NCBI RefSeq assembly: GCF_020524885.1
Contig: NZ_JAIVKJ010000002.1
Coordinates: forward strand, 1,039,994-1,103,993
Source of the DNA: Microbulbifer elongatus
GTDB lineage: Bacteria > Pseudomonadota > Gammaproteobacteria > Pseudomonadales > Cellvibrionaceae
DNA length: 64,000 nt
Direction: 5' to 3'
The notes under the pieces are model-generated. The model was not told the DNA's origin. It saw only the letters and a program-made list of their open reading frames with translations, and made no database searches. The translations under genes were made by a program, and so were the position numbers. Below are positions 27,067 to 37,012 of the stretch, in pieces (position 1 is the first letter of the stretch; every line of letters begins with the position of its first letter).

Positions 27067-27281
27067 TCCGTTTCTCCTCTGTTGCCACCACTCCCTGTGG
27101 CTCGCCAACTGCTCAAATTGAGTATAGTTCCCCTGTGCGCCAACCGTAGGTTCGCGGTTCGCAAAATATCGGGAGGTTTCCCGGTGAAGGTGGCCGGGAA
27201 AGTGGATTGCGGTAGACTTGCCGGCCACAAATCGGCTATCGGTTACCAGGAACTGGGAACGAATAACTAGGAAATCGCGAC

Positions 27282-28910
27282 GTGGCAGCATCTTCGCCCG
27301 AACAGGATTCAAAGGATCAGACTCCGCAGGCCCAGAAAGATAGCCCGCAACGGGGGCTATTGCGCGGAACATCCGTGGTCGGTGGTGCCACATTGTTGTC
27401 GCGAGTGATGGGGTTGGCACGGGACGTGGTATTTGCGCGACTGACCGGTGCCAGTGACGCGGCGGACGCCTTCTTTGTGGCGTTCAAAATCCCCAATTTC
27501 TTCCGCCGGCTATTCGCCGAAGGCGCTTTTGCCCAGGCGTTCGTTCCGGTGCTGGCCGAATATCGACAGAATGGTGGTCTTGCCGCGGTCCGAGAGCTGA
27601 ATGACCGAGTGGCCGGCGCCCTGGGTGGCACTCTGTTACTGGTGACCCTGTTCGGTGTGTTGTGCGCGCCGTTGGTTGCCGGCATTTTTGCCTTCGGCTG
27701 GTGGTGGGGCGGCAACGAGCCACAGAAATTCGCCATGGCCACCGAAATGCTGCGCATCACCTTTCCTTATCTGATGCTGATTTCGCTGACCGGCTTTGCG
27801 GGGGCCATCCTCAATAGCTTCGACCGCTTCGCGATTCCGGCGCTGACGCCGGTTCTCCTGAATCTGGTGTTGATTGCCGCGGCCACGGTAGCCGCCGGCT
27901 GGTTTGAGCCACAGGTGATGGCGCTCGCCTGGGGGGTGCTGGTCGCAGGCGTCGTGCAGCTGCTGTTCCAGATACCATTCCTGATGCACCAGGGGTTGTT
28001 ACCGCGCCCGAAGTGGGACTGGCAATACCCAGGGGTGCGCAAGATTCTGCGCCTGATGGCGCCGGCCATTTTTGGCGTATCCGTGACCCAGATCAGCCTG
28101 GTGCTGGACACAGTGTTGGCATCTTTCCTGCCCACGGGGTCGGTGACCTGGCTTTATTTCTCCGATCGTCTGGTCGAGCTTCCGCTGGGGGTGTTTGGGG
28201 TTGCTGTGGCCACGGTAATCCTGCCGAACCTGTCCCGTCAGCACGCCGGCGGAGATCCGGTAAAATTCCGTCACACCATCGATTGGGCCTTGCGCAGCGT
28301 CACCCTGATCGCACTGCCCGCCGCGGTTGCGCTGTTTGTGTTGGCCGAGCCCCTGCTCACCGTGCTGTTCCAGTACGGCAACATGACCCCACGGGATATG
28401 ACCATGGCTGCCTGGTCATTGCGTGCGTATACCTTCGGCCTTCTTTCTTTCATGCTGATCAAGGTGCTGGCACCCGGCTACTTCGCCCGTCAGGACACGG
28501 CCACCCCGGTAAAATTCGGACTGATTGCCATCGCCTCGAAAATGGTGCTTAGCCTGCTGTTTGTGGTCCCGTTGCATATGTATTTCCAGCTCGGCCACAT
28601 GGGACTGGCTGCGGCCACTGCCGGACAGGCGGCGATCAACGCCTTCCTGTTATATCGTGGTTTGCGTCAGGGCGGCGTCTACGCGCCGGAGCCCGGCTGG
28701 CGGGGTTACTTGGTGCGCCTGCTGCTGGCGAATTTGGCTATGGCGGCCGTTTTGCTTTCCATACTCCACTACTGGCCCGCCTGGAACGAGTGGGCCTGGT
28801 GGGAGCGCGCCTGGCGCATGGGCGCCCTGGTAGCCGTCGGTGGTGCCACCTATGGCCTTATCCTGCTGGCAAGTGGCCTGCGGCCGCGACATTTTCGCGC
28901 CGCTTCATGA
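27282..28910 (+). CDS. murJ: Lipid II flippase MurJ
   Basis: 542 aa from the GTG at 27282. MurJ moves lipid II across the inner membrane for peptidoglycan synthesis. About 14 hydrophobic segments; TM1 region LLRGTSVVGGATLLSRVMGL, then ARDVVFARLTGAS-type residues and FFRRLFAEGAFAQAFVPVLA are signatures with essential arginines. LPTGSVTWLYFSDRLVELPL and GVFGVAVATVILPNLSR are also family blocks. The soluble N-terminal 20 residues (Gln/Ser-rich) are a short extension. Followed by ribF as in pseudomonads. Confidence 0.97.
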   Translation: MAASSPEQDSKDQTPQAQKDSPQRGLLRGTSVVGGATLLSRVMGLARDVVFARLTGASDAADAFFVAFKIPNFFRRLFAEGAFAQAFVPVLAEYRQNGGLAAVRELNDRVAGALGGTLLLVTLFGVLCAPLVAGIFAFGWWWGGNEPQKFAMATEMLRITFPYLMLISLTGFAGAILNSFDRFAIPALTPVLLNLVLIAAATVAAGWFEPQVMALAWGVLVAGVVQLLFQIPFLMHQGLLPRPKWDWQYPGVRKILRLMAPAIFGVSVTQISLVLDTVLASFLPTGSVTWLYFSDRLVELPLGVFGVAVATVILPNLSRQHAGGDPVKFRHTIDWALRSVTLIALPAAVALFVLAEPLLTVLFQYGNMTPRDMTMAAWSLRAYTFGLLSFMLIKVLAPGYFARQDTATPVKFGLIAIASKMVLSLLFVVPLHMYFQLGHMGLAAATAGQAAINAFLLYRGLRQGGVYAPEPGWRGYLVRLLLANLAMAAVLLSILHYWPAWNEWAWWERAWRMGALVAVGGATYGLILLASGLRPRHFRAAS

Positions 28911-28995
28911 CCTCCGACGGTGCCCAGAAGCCATGGAAATCCGGTATACTGCGCCGCTTGATTTTGCAATGGCGACGAAAGGTGGTTGAAGCACT

Positions 28996-29973
28996 GTGAC
29001 CGAGCAACGGGAGCTGATTCGCGGGCTGCACAACCTGCGGCCGCGCCACCAGGGCTGTGTGGCCACCATCGGTTCATTCGACGGTGTACACCTGGGCCAC
29101 CAGGCCATCATTACCCAGTTGCGGGCGCGGGCGGCGGAACACAAACTGCCCTCGGTAGCGATAGTCTTCGAGCCCCAGCCCCACGAGTATTTCTCGGGCG
29201 AGAAAGCGCCAGCGCGGTTGATGCGCTTTAAAGAGAAGGTGCTGGCGCTGTTCGATGCCGGCGTAGACCGGGTGCTTTGCCTGCAGTTTAACGAGCGCCT
29301 GCGCAGCCTGAGTGCCGATGCATTTATCCAGCAGGTGCTGGTCGAGGGCCTCGGCGTGCGCCACCTTGTAGTGGGTGATGACTTCCGTTTCGGCTGTGAT
29401 CGCAGCGGCGATTACGGGTTATTGCAAAAAGCAGGGGCCAATGCTGGTTTCAGTGTTGAAGACACCGCGACCCTGGAAATAGCGGGTGAGCGGGTAAGCA
29501 GCACGCGTATCCGCGAAGCGCTGCAGAATGCAGATTTTGAATTGGCCGAGCAGCTGTTGGGCAAACCCTACAGAATCACCGGCCTGGTAGCCCGCGGCCG
29601 CGCCTTGGGCCGGCAGCTGGGCGCTCCTACGGCGAATGTGCGGTTACACCGCTACCGTTCGCCGTTGGTGGGGGTGTACACCGTCACTGCCAAGCGCACA
29701 AACGGCAGTCCAATGAGTGGCAGCTGTATGGAAGTCGCCGGCGTTGCCAATGTTGGCTTCCGCCCAACGGTAGAGGGCGAAGGTGCAAAGCCACTGCTGG
29801 AAGTGCACCTGTTCGATTTCAGCGGCGACCTGTACGGCCGCGAAATCGCGGTTACCTTCTGCCATAAATTGCGCGATGAAGAAAAGTTTGAGTCTCTGGA
29901 AATACTCAAGCAGAAAATCGCCGACGATATCGAAAACGCGAAAGTCTGGTTTGCGAATCGCAAACTTGCTTGA
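28996..29973 (+). CDS. ribF: Bifunctional riboflavin kinase / FAD synthetase
   Basis: 325 aa, GTG start. The N-terminal FAD synthetase domain (1-185) has ATIGSFDGVHLGHQAIITQL, the nucleotidyltransferase HxGH-like motif, VGDDFRFGCDRSGDY and SSTRIREAL. The C-terminal riboflavin kinase domain (about 186-310) has GRALGRQLGAPTANV, the key TAN loop, and GVANVGFRPTVEGEG. The product converts riboflavin to FMN and FAD in the cytoplasm. It lies 85 bp after murJ; downstream is the double repeat before ileS. Confidence 0.97.
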   Translation: MTEQRELIRGLHNLRPRHQGCVATIGSFDGVHLGHQAIITQLRARAAEHKLPSVAIVFEPQPHEYFSGEKAPARLMRFKEKVLALFDAGVDRVLCLQFNERLRSLSADAFIQQVLVEGLGVRHLVVGDDFRFGCDRSGDYGLLQKAGANAGFSVEDTATLEIAGERVSSTRIREALQNADFELAEQLLGKPYRITGLVARGRALGRQLGAPTANVRLHRYRSPLVGVYTVTAKRTNGSPMSGSCMEVAGVANVGFRPTVEGEGAKPLLEVHLFDFSGDLYGREIAVTFCHKLRDEEKFESLEILKQKIADDIENAKVWFANRKLA

Positions 29974-30026
29974 GTAACAGGAACTACCTTTTCGTATCTG
30001 ACAGCGCCGAAAGTTCAGATGCGAAG

Positions 30027-30135
30027 ACAGACCGCCGGGTACAGGTTTTCAGGAGCGTCGGCGACAGGACGTCGCCGCCGCAGCGCCCAGGGATGGGTTC
30101 ATAGCGATCCTGAAAACCTGTACCCGGTGGTCTGT
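30027..30135 (+). repeat. Nested-hairpin (three-way-junction) repeat, copy 1
   Basis: Outer arms 30027-30054 and 30108-30135 pair over 28 positions with one G-U wobble. Inside are hairpin A (GGCGAC-AGGAC-GTCGCC, 30060-30076) and hairpin B (CCCA-GGGA-TGGG, within 30086-30097). Both have GGA in the loop, 24 nt apart. Core architecture is shared with copies at 30211 and 50526 although the outer arms differ completely. Confidence 0.85.
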
Positions 30136-30210
30136 TGCCACAGCCCTTGGTTAAGTGGGGCCCCGAAACCCGGGATCAGAACTCTGGTTCGAGTCCGGTG
30201 GCGCGGAAGC

Positions 30211-30306
30211 AATGGGTATCAGGTTTCAAAATCGCTGCGAGTACATCCATGTACGCTCCGGCGGTGACGTCCCTGTCACCGACGGTTTTGAAACCTGATC
30301 CCCATT
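30211..30306 (-). repeat. Nested-hairpin (three-way-junction) repeat, copy 2 (inverted)
   Basis: Outer arms 30211-30231 and 30286-30306 pair over 21 positions with one mismatch. Read on the minus strand, the inner part gives hairpin A (GGTGAC-AGGGAC-GTCACC) and hairpin B (GTACA-TGGA-TGTAC, 30241-30254). Hairpin A differs from copy 1 by a C-G to U-A pair change, a compensatory substitution. Orientation is opposite to copy 1, 75 bp away. Confidence 0.85.
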
Positions 30307-30419
30307 ACTCCCGCTTCAATTTTTAGTTTCGTGCTCCGTAAGCTCGGGAGCTTCGAGAAAGCGCGAAACGCAGATCATATTAGTGAAAATTTCTGAGCTA
30401 CAACCGAAGTAGATAGCCA

Positions 30420-33224
30420 ATGACCGATTACAAAGCGACCCTGAATCTTCCCCAGACCGACTTTCCCATGCGTGGCAACCTGCCCAACCGGGAGCCGGAG
30501 ATTCTGAAAAAATGGCAGGAAGGCAAGCTTTACGAAAAGATTCGTGAAGCCCGTGCCGGTCGTGAACAATTTATCCTGCACGATGGCCCTCCCTACGCCA
30601 ACGGCGATATTCACATCGGGCATTCGGTTAACAAGATCCTGAAAGACATCATCGTCAAGTCGAAAACCCTTAGCGGCTTCGACGCTCCCTACGTGCCCGG
30701 CTGGGACTGCCACGGTCTGCCCATCGAACACAAGGTCGAGCAGAAAGTCGGCAAAGCCGGCGTCAAGGTGGATCACAAAACCTTCCGTCAGAAATGCCGC
30801 GAGTACGCCGCCAAGCAGGTAGAAGGTCAGAAGAAAGACTTTATCCGTCTCGGCGTATACGGCGAGTGGGACAACCCCTACCGCACCATGGACTTCCAGT
30901 TCGAGGCAGACATCATCCGCGCCCTCGGCGGTGTGGTGAAAAATGGCCACCTGTCCCGCGGCTTCAAACCGGTTTACTGGAGTGTGGTGGGCGGTTCCGC
31001 GCTGGCGGAAGCGGAAGTGGAGTACCAGGATAAAACCTCCTTCTCTATCTACGTGAAATACCCGGCCACAGAAGAAACCGCGCTGGCAATCGCCGATGCC
31101 GCGGGTGGTCATGCCGGTGATGGCAAACTTTCCGTCGTGATCTGGACGACTACTCCCTGGACCCTGCCGTCCTCCCAGGCGGTTTCTGTCAACGCGGATC
31201 TCGAATACGTAGTAGTGCAGGTGGGCGACGAGCGTTTGCTGGTTGCTGCAGAATTGAAAGATGCCGTGCTGGAAGCCGCTGGCGTGAGCGGTGAAGTGGT
31301 AGGTCGGATTCAGGGCGCCGCACTTGAGCACCTGAAGGTCAACCATCCTTTCTATGACAAGCAGCTGCCGATCATCCTCGGCGACCACGTCACCACCGAC
31401 GCCGGTACCGGCTGCGTCCACACCGCGCCGGATCATGGCCCGGATGACTTCAATGTGGGTAAGCGCTACGGCATCGAGACCCTGAACTACGTCGATGACA
31501 ATGGTCTCTTCCGCGATGCGGTACCGCTGTTCGCCGGTGAGCACGTGTACAAGGTGGACGGCAAGATTGTCGAGCTATTGAAAGAAAAAGACGTACTGCT
31601 GTTTGAGGACAAGCTGGTACACAGCTACCCGCACTGCTGGCGCACCAAAACCCCGCTGATTTATCGCGCGACTCCGCAGTGGTTCGTGAGCATGCAACAG
31701 AACGACCTGCTCGAGCATGCGCAGAAAGCGGCGGATGAAGTGCAGTGGATTCCCGGCTGGGGCAAGGCGCGCATTGATTCCATGCTCGACGCCAGCCCGG
31801 ACTGGTGTATCTCCCGTCAGCGCACTTGGGGCGTTCCTATCGCGCTGTTTGTACATAAAGAGACCCATGAAATTCATCCGGATACCCCTGCGCTGATGGA
31901 AAAGGTCGCGCAGAAAGTCGAGCAGGGCGGCATGGACGTCTGGTTCGAGCTGGATGCCAAAGAGCTGCTGGGCGACGATGCGGATAACTACCAGAAGGTC
32001 ACCGACACCCTGGATGTGTGGTTCGACTCCGGTGTGACCCACTACGCGGTACTGAATCGCCGTGAAGGACTGCGCTTCCCGGCGGATCTGTACCTGGAAG
32101 GATCTGACCAGCACCGCGGCTGGTTCCAGTCGTCCCTGAAGACTTCTATCGCTATCAACGACTGTGCACCTTATAAGCAGGTACTGACCCACGGTTTCAC
32201 TGTGGACGCGCAGGGCCGCAAGATGTCCAAGTCCATCGGCAACGTAGTGGCACCGCAGGACGTGATCAACAAGATGGGTGCGGATGTGCTGCGCCTGTGG
32301 GTGGCTGCGACCGATTTCAGTGGCGAGATGGGGGTTTCCGACGAAATCCTTAAGCGCACGGCGGATTCCTATCGCCGCCTGCGCAACACCGCGCGCTTCT
32401 TCCTGTCCAACCTGGCCGGCTTCGACCCGCAAACAGACCTGTTGCCGACAGATGAACTGCTGGCACTGGACCGTTGGGCGCTGGAGCAGGCTGCGAAGCT
32501 GCAGGAAGAAATTGTCGGGGCTTACGACCGCTACCAGTTCCACCAGATTTACCAGAAGCTGCACAACTTCTGTGTAGTGGAAATGGGTGGTTTCTACCTG
32601 GATATCATCAAGGATCGTCAGTACACCACCCAGGAAGACAGCGTTGCGCGTCGCTCTGCACAGACTGCGCTGTACCACATTATGCAGGCCTTCGTGCGCT
32701 GGGTTGCGCCGATCCTGAGCTTTACTGCGGAAGAACTGTGGCAGTTTGTACCGGGCAACAGCGAAGACAGTGTGATGCTGGCGGAGTGGCACGAATTCCC
32801 GGAACTGCCGCAAAACGCGGAAATGGATGGCGAATTCTGGGATGCCATCGCTGATGTGAAAACGGCAGTGAACAAGGTGCTTGAGGAGCAGCGCGGTGCC
32901 GGCAATATCGGCGGCTCTCTGCAGGCGTCCGTCACCCTGTTTGCGGACCCGGCACTGCAGCAGAAACTCGATTTACTGAAAGACGAGCTGCGCTTCGTGC
33001 TGATTTGCTCATCGACCTCTGTGCAGCCAATTTCTGACGCCGCCGGCGCCGAAGAAACCGAGCTGGCGGGTCTGCGTGTCGCCGTTCACAAGGTGGATGC
33101 GCCCAAGTGCGGTCGCTGCTGGCACTACCGTGAAGATGTGGGCAGTAACAGCGAGCACCCGGAACTGTGTGGCCGCTGCGTGGAGAATGTGAGCGGCAAG
33201 GGTGAGGTGCGCCACTATGCCTAG
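30420..33224 (+). CDS. ileS: Isoleucyl-tRNA synthetase
   Basis: 934 aa. Class I synthetase: HIGH motif in [25 protein letters not shown] in [15 protein letters not shown], an editing (CP1) domain between ([31 protein letters not shown]), and an anticodon-binding domain. The C-terminal zinc-binding segment [12 protein letters not shown]...CGRCV is the short bacterial type. Charges tRNA-Ile and edits Val. First gene of ileS-lspA-fkpB-ispH; its stop lies inside the start region of lspA. The nested repeats are 110-390 bp upstream, so the ileS leader may contain them. Confidence 0.99.
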   Translation: MTDYKATLNLPQTDFPMRGNLPNREPEILKKWQEGKLYEKIREARAGREQFILHDGPPYANGDIHIGHSVNKILKDIIVKSKTLSGFDAPYVPGWDCHGLPIEHKVEQKVGKAGVKVDHKTFRQKCREYAAKQVEGQKKDFIRLGVYGEWDNPYRTMDFQFEADIIRALGGVVKNGHLSRGFKPVYWSVVGGSALAEAEVEYQDKTSFSIYVKYPATEETALAIADAAGGHAGDGKLSVVIWTTTPWTLPSSQAVSVNADLEYVVVQVGDERLLVAAELKDAVLEAAGVSGEVVGRIQGAALEHLKVNHPFYDKQLPIILGDHVTTDAGTGCVHTAPDHGPDDFNVGKRYGIETLNYVDDNGLFRDAVPLFAGEHVYKVDGKIVELLKEKDVLLFEDKLVHSYPHCWRTKTPLIYRATPQWFVSMQQNDLLEHAQKAADEVQWIPGWGKARIDSMLDASPDWCISRQRTWGVPIALFVHKETHEIHPDTPALMEKVAQKVEQGGMDVWFELDAKELLGDDADNYQKVTDTLDVWFDSGVTHYAVLNRREGLRFPADLYLEGSDQHRGWFQSSLKTSIAINDCAPYKQVLTHGFTVDAQGRKMSKSIGNVVAPQDVINKMGADVLRLWVAATDFSGEMGVSDEILKRTADSYRRLRNTARFFLSNLAGFDPQTDLLPTDELLALDRWALEQAAKLQEEIVGAYDRYQFHQIYQKLHNFCVVEMGGFYLDIIKDRQYTTQEDSVARRSAQTALYHIMQAFVRWVAPILSFTAEELWQFVPGNSEDSVMLAEWHEFPELPQNAEMDGEFWDAIADVKTAVNKVLEEQRGAGNIGGSLQASVTLFADPALQQKLDLLKDELRFVLICSSTSVQPISDAAGAEETELAGLRVAVHKVDAPKCGRCWHYREDVGSNSEHPELCGRCVENVSGKGEVRHYA

Positions 33225-33735
33225 AGTTCTCTCTTCCCCCTGGCGCTGGTACCTGCTGGCGCTGGTAGTGATCGTTATCGACATCGCCACCAAGGTGTGG
33301 GCGGTAGAGCGCTTTATGTACGGCCCGGCGCTGCAGATTATCCCCGGTCTCCTGCAGTTTACCTATGCGGAGAACTACGGTGCGGCATTCAGCTTTCTCG
33401 CCGATGCCGGCGGTTGGCAGCGCTGGTTCTTTGGTGCCGTTGCGGTGATTTTCAGTGGCGTGGTCGTTGTCTGGATCAAGCGACTGCCGGTAGAAAAACG
33501 CTGGGAACCGATCGCCCTGGGGCTGATTCTAGGCGGTGCCCTCGGCAACTTGTGGGATCGTATGGTACTGGGCTACGTGCGCGATTTTATTTCCGTTTAT
33601 TACGGCAGCTGGCACTTCCCGGTATTCAATGTCGCGGACATGGCCATCTCCGTCGGTGCCGCCATGCTGGTTATCGAGCTGTTGTTTTTCAAAGACAAAA
33701 GCGAAGAGCCCGGCAAGAACGGCGCAGAAGTGTAA
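33217..33735 (+). CDS. lspA: Lipoprotein signal peptidase (SPase II)
   Basis: 172 aa from the ATG at 33217, which overlaps the ileS stop (ATGCCTAG). Four membrane segments. Catalytic aspartates lie in [15 protein letters not shown] and [11 protein letters not shown], and [12 protein letters not shown] is the conserved NxGAAF block. It cleaves prolipoproteins such as BamD and BamE, both encoded in this window, after lipidation. Translationally coupled to ileS. Confidence 0.97.
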   Translation: MPRVLSSPWRWYLLALVVIVIDIATKVWAVERFMYGPALQIIPGLLQFTYAENYGAAFSFLADAGGWQRWFFGAVAVIFSGVVVVWIKRLPVEKRWEPIALGLILGGALGNLWDRMVLGYVRDFISVYYGSWHFPVFNVADMAISVGAAMLVIELLFFKDKSEEPGKNGAEV

Positions 33736-33751
33736 GAATTCAGAGCAGTTT

Positions 33752-34192
33752 ATGAGTAATAACGTAATTGGCGAACACAGCCGTGTAACCCTGCATTTCT
33801 CCCTCAAGTTGGACGATGGCTCCGAGATCGATTCCAACTTTGAGGGCGAGCCGGCCACGTTTATGGTGGGGGACGGCAACCTGTTGCCCGGTTTTGAACA
33901 CGCCCTGTTCGGCCTAAAGGCTGGCGACGAGGCGGAAATTGAGATTCCCCCGGAGGCAGGTTTCGGCCAGCGCAACCCGTCCAATATCCAGAAAGTGAAG
34001 AAAGGGCATTTCTCACCGGACATGGAATTGGAGGAGGGGCTGGTTGTCTCCTTCGATAATGGCGACGGCGAACTGCCGGGCGTGATCCGGGAAATTGGCG
34101 AAGACGATGTGGAAGTGGACTTCAACCACCCGCTCGCCGGCCAGACCGTATTCTTTCACGTGAAAATTCTCGAAGTGGCCTCCGTCAACTAA
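33752..34192 (+). CDS. fkpB: FKBP-type peptidyl-prolyl isomerase (SlpA/FkpB)
   Basis: 146 aa from the ATG at 33752, 16 bp after lspA. A FKBP domain with an inserted IF (chaperone) domain as in SlyD/SlpA: VTLHFSLKLDDGSEIDSNF, NLLPGFEHALFGLKAGDE, then the insert (GQRNPSNIQKVKKGHF...) and a final DFNHPLAGQTVFFHVKI. Likely a cytoplasmic folding factor. The lspA-fkpB-ispH order is widely conserved; the reason is not known. Confidence 0.95.
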   Translation: MSNNVIGEHSRVTLHFSLKLDDGSEIDSNFEGEPATFMVGDGNLLPGFEHALFGLKAGDEAEIEIPPEAGFGQRNPSNIQKVKKGHFSPDMELEEGLVVSFDNGDGELPGVIREIGEDDVEVDFNHPLAGQTVFFHVKILEVASVN

Positions 34193-34225
34193 TTGTTTGG
34201 TTAGAAAGGTCAAGGACAACGCAAG

Positions 34226-35161
34226 ATGCAAATTCGCCTCGCCAATCCCCGCGGTTTCTGTGCCGGTGTTGATCGCGCTATCGACATCGTCAACCGTGCC
34301 CTCGATGTGTTCGGTGCACCCATCTACGTGCGCCATGAAGTAGTCCACAACAAATTCGTAGTGGATAGCCTGCGCGAGCGCGGTGCGGTATTTGTCGACG
34401 AGCTGGATGAAGTGCCGGACGATGTGATTGTCATCTTCAGTGCCCACGGCGTGTCCAAGGCGGTGCAGCAGGAAGCGGCCAGCCGCGGGCTGAAAGTTTT
34501 TGATGCTACCTGTCCGCTGGTGACCAAGGTCCACATGGAGGTGAGCAAGTTCAGCAGCGACGGCAGCGAGTGCATCCTGATCGGCCACGAGGGCCACCCG
34601 GAAGTGGAGGGCACCATGGGGCAGTACGACACCGGAAATGGCGGTGCCATTTATCTGGTGGAAGACGAGCAGGACGTGGCGCAGCTGGAGGTTGAGGACC
34701 CGGATAATCTCACTTTCGTTACCCAGACGACTCTGTCTGTAGACGATACTTCCCGGGTGATTGATGCCCTGCGGAGCAAATTCCCCAACATCCGTGGCCC
34801 GCGCAAGGACGATATCTGCTACGCCACCCAGAATCGTCAGGATGCGGTGAAGCAGCTGGCGCTGGAGTGCGATCTGGTACTGGTGGTGGGTAGCCCCAAT
34901 AGTTCAAATTCCAATCGACTACGAGAGCTGGCCGAGCGCTGTGGAGCCGAAGCCTATCTGGTCGACGGCCCGGAGTGTATCGATGCGCGCTGGGTCGAAG
35001 GCAAGAACACTATCGGAATCACCGCTGGCGCTTCCGCACCAGAAGTGCTGGTAGAACAGGTGATCCAGAAATTGCGCGAACTCGGTGCCGATGCTCCCAG
35101 CGAAATCGTAGGCACCCCGGAAAACATCAGCTTCAGCCTGCCGAAAGAGTTGCGGGCCTGA
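34226..35161 (+). CDS. ispH: 4-hydroxy-3-methylbut-2-enyl diphosphate reductase
   Basis: 311 aa. Last enzyme of the MEP pathway, forming IPP and DMAPP. The three cluster cysteines are in [13 protein letters not shown] (C12), [11 protein letters not shown] (about C96) and [11 protein letters not shown] region upstream of the C-terminal [10 protein letters not shown] motif; also [12 protein letters not shown] and the substrate His in VVHNKF and [11 protein letters not shown]. Supplies precursors to IspB and lipid carriers. Last gene of the ileS operon; fimT is convergent 10 bp away. Confidence 0.97.
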   Translation: MQIRLANPRGFCAGVDRAIDIVNRALDVFGAPIYVRHEVVHNKFVVDSLRERGAVFVDELDEVPDDVIVIFSAHGVSKAVQQEAASRGLKVFDATCPLVTKVHMEVSKFSSDGSECILIGHEGHPEVEGTMGQYDTGNGGAIYLVEDEQDVAQLEVEDPDNLTFVTQTTLSVDDTSRVIDALRSKFPNIRGPRKDDICYATQNRQDAVKQLALECDLVLVVGSPNSSNSNRLRELAERCGAEAYLVDGPECIDARWVEGKNTIGITAGASAPEVLVEQVIQKLRELGADAPSEIVGTPENISFSLPKELRA

Positions 35162-35171
35162 TACGTCTCGC

Positions 35172-35702
35172 TTAGTTGCCTGCCGCTTGCTGGCAGTCGG
35201 TGGAGGATGCACGGCTGTGCCGCACTCTTCCGCTGCGGGCCAGCACCAGCCGAAAGCCCTCTCCACCGCCAGTGGGGCATACGGTAAAGGTGCCGGCCTG
35301 AAAGCCACCACCGGATGCGCTTCCGGCGAACCGGCTCTCCCCACTGCCAACAAAAGATACATAATTGGCGAGAGGGTTGTTGGCGTAAATGCTGGCCCCG
35401 GTTACAGCGCCACTAGTAAACAACAGCTCTTCACCTGAATCCCGCACCCCGTCAAAATCCCGATCAAGAAATACTTCCCAGCCGGTATTCCAGCTGCCTA
35501 GATGCCGAATGGTCGCGCGCCGATTTACGGTGACGGCTTTCGCCCTGGTCAGCTGAATGGCCTGGTAGAGCTGGTCTGCGGCTGTGCGGGTGCGACTGGA
35601 TTCAACCTGGTTGGTAAAGCTGGGTATACCGACCGCAGCGAGAATCGCCAGTATGCTGAGCGTGACCAGTAGCTCAAGCAGCGTGAGGCCTCGAGAGTGC
35701 AC
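35172..35702 (-). CDS. fimT: GspH/FimT family pseudopilin
   Basis: 176 aa from a GTG with AGGGAAG upstream. Type IV prepilin signal RG-LTLLELLVTLSILAILAA: cleavage after Gly by PilD, Glu at +5, hydrophobic helix. The C-terminal GspH domain includes an EF-hand-like turn DRDFDGVRDSGEELL common in this family and two Cys near the end. It probably acts as a minor pilin or type IV pilus assembly factor. It is convergent with ispH and divergent from the fimU-pilV-pilW-pilX-pilY1-pilE cluster. Confidence 0.88.
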   Translation of the reverse strand: MHSRGLTLLELLVTLSILAILAAVGIPSFTNQVESSRTRTAADQLYQAIQLTRAKAVTVNRRATIRHLGSWNTGWEVFLDRDFDGVRDSGEELLFTSGAVTGASIYANNPLANYVSFVGSGESRFAGSASGGGFQAGTFTVCPTGGGEGFRLVLARSGRVRHSRASSTDCQQAAGN

Positions 35703-36022
35703 TTTTCTTCCCTGAAATGTGTGTAAATTTTAATCGGTTGCCTTCCTGGCAACCGTTTGCTCCCCTGATCATACCGCTTGTCGACTGCGCGTCTGCGTTG
35801 TGCGATCGACATGGTAGGGTGCGAAAAAATTATCATCGGGGTCGCTGTATATCCACCGGGTTCATCGGGTTAAACTGGTCCAAAGAGGAATCTGCGCCAG
35901 TATTTGGTCGCTTTCTGTACCAGGTTGTGCAAAAAGTGAGTGACTCGTGAGTGGTACTTTTACGCAGAACTTTTCCGGTAAAAATATAAAAATTGTCCCG
36001 TTTATAGGAAGGGGAGTTTTCC
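35703..36022. promoter_or_regulatory. fimT-fimU divergent region with inverted repeat
   Basis: 320 bp without a gene. CGGTTGCC (35735-35742) and GGCAACCG (35748-35755) are perfect 8-bp arms. The right arm begins TGGCAACCGTTTGC, close to a sigma54 -24/-12 element but with GG-to-GC spacing one base too short. No other promoter is clear. A strong ribosome site (AGGAAGGGGAG) precedes fimU. Confidence 0.4.
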
Positions 36023-36559
36023 ATGGGGTTCAAACAGCGGGGGCTAACCCTGATCGAATTGATGGTAACGATGGCGGTCCTTGCGATTGTCGTGGCCATC
36101 GCTATCCCCAATTTTAATACCATGGTCGCTAACAACCGTACTTTGTCGCTGGGGGAAGACATGGCGACTGCCCTGAGTTTTGCTCGCACCGAGGCCGTTA
36201 AACGTGGGGCTCGGGTGTCTCTCTGCGGCAGTACCGATGGCGCCGCCTGCGATGGTTCTTTTGCAGATAGCTGGCTAGTCGTAGTGGATAGCGCGGCCTC
36301 TGATGATGCTGCTGCGGTTACTGTGGATACGGTACTGAGACAATGGGAGGCGCCGGGCACTAATGAAGCCGTGGCGGCTTCCCAGGGCGGCAATGCGGTG
36401 ACGTTTATCCGCTTTACCCGTAAGGGTATGTTAGGGCGCTCTGCAAACGGAGCCGTAACGATCAATGCGAGTGCCAGTGGATGTGTGACAGCCAGAGATG
36501 TCACTGTGGGGGTTGCGGGCCTGCTGAATATGGCAAAAAGCACCACCGGCTGCCCATAA
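36023..36559 (+). CDS. fimU: Minor pseudopilin, FimT/FimU type
   Basis: 178 aa. Prepilin leader MGFKQRG with cleavage before LTLIELMVTMAVLAIVVAIA; Glu+5 present. The GspH-like globular domain has two Cys pairs likely to form disulfides (CGSTDGAAC and the C-terminal GCP). FimU-like minor pilins form the priming tip complex of type IVa pili with PilV, PilW, PilX and PilE. First gene of the cluster, 20 bp before pilV. FimT versus FimU is decided here by position. Confidence 0.87.
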   Translation: MGFKQRGLTLIELMVTMAVLAIVVAIAIPNFNTMVANNRTLSLGEDMATALSFARTEAVKRGARVSLCGSTDGAACDGSFADSWLVVVDSAASDDAAAVTVDTVLRQWEAPGTNEAVAASQGGNAVTFIRFTRKGMLGRSANGAVTINASASGCVTARDVTVGVAGLLNMAKSTTGCP

Positions 36560-36579
36560 AAGTGTAAGGGAGTAACAGA

Positions 36580-37005
36580 GTGAACAAACAACAGGGTGCA
36601 GGACTGATTGAAGTGTTGGTTACCGTACTGATTCTCGGAACCTCGCTGTTGGCGCTGGCTGCACTGCAGAGCCGGTCCCTGCAATATAACCATAGCGCTT
36701 ATCTGCGCTCTCAAGCCAACATTCTTGCTTACGATATCCTGGATCGAGTGCGCATCAATCGCGCCAATATGTCGGCCTACTCCCAGACGATGGCTGCAGA
36801 CAAGCCAAGTGGCACTACCACAGCGCAAACCGATATGTCGGAATGGTTAACCAACATTGAAACCATGCTTCCCGGTGCCGATGGCGCGGTGCAATGTGTG
36901 GCTGCAAGTGGCCTGTGTACGGTGACTGTACAGTGGGCTGAGCAGAACAGTTCCGGCGAAGCGAGCGAAGATCAGGGCTCCTTCGTTTATACCACTCGAA
37001 TTTGA
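36580..37005 (+). CDS. pilV: Type IV pilus modification/minor pilin PilV
   Basis: 141 aa from a GTG. Leader MNKQQG, cleavage before AGLIEVLVTVLILGTSLLAL; Glu+5 is present although the +1 residue is Ala instead of Phe/Met. RSLQYNHSAYLRSQANILAYDILDR is the conserved PilV helix end. Minor pilin of the tip complex. A Cys pair (CVAASGLC) is visible. Only 7 bp separate it from pilW. Confidence 0.88.
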   Translation: MNKQQGAGLIEVLVTVLILGTSLLALAALQSRSLQYNHSAYLRSQANILAYDILDRVRINRANMSAYSQTMAADKPSGTTTAQTDMSEWLTNIETMLPGADGAVQCVAASGLCTVTVQWAEQNSSGEASEDQGSFVYTTRI

Positions 37006-37012
37006 GGTCGCA

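Noticed and set aside
30375..31544. 389-aa minus-strand frame over ileS
   Set aside because: Lies opposite the conserved catalytic half of ileS.
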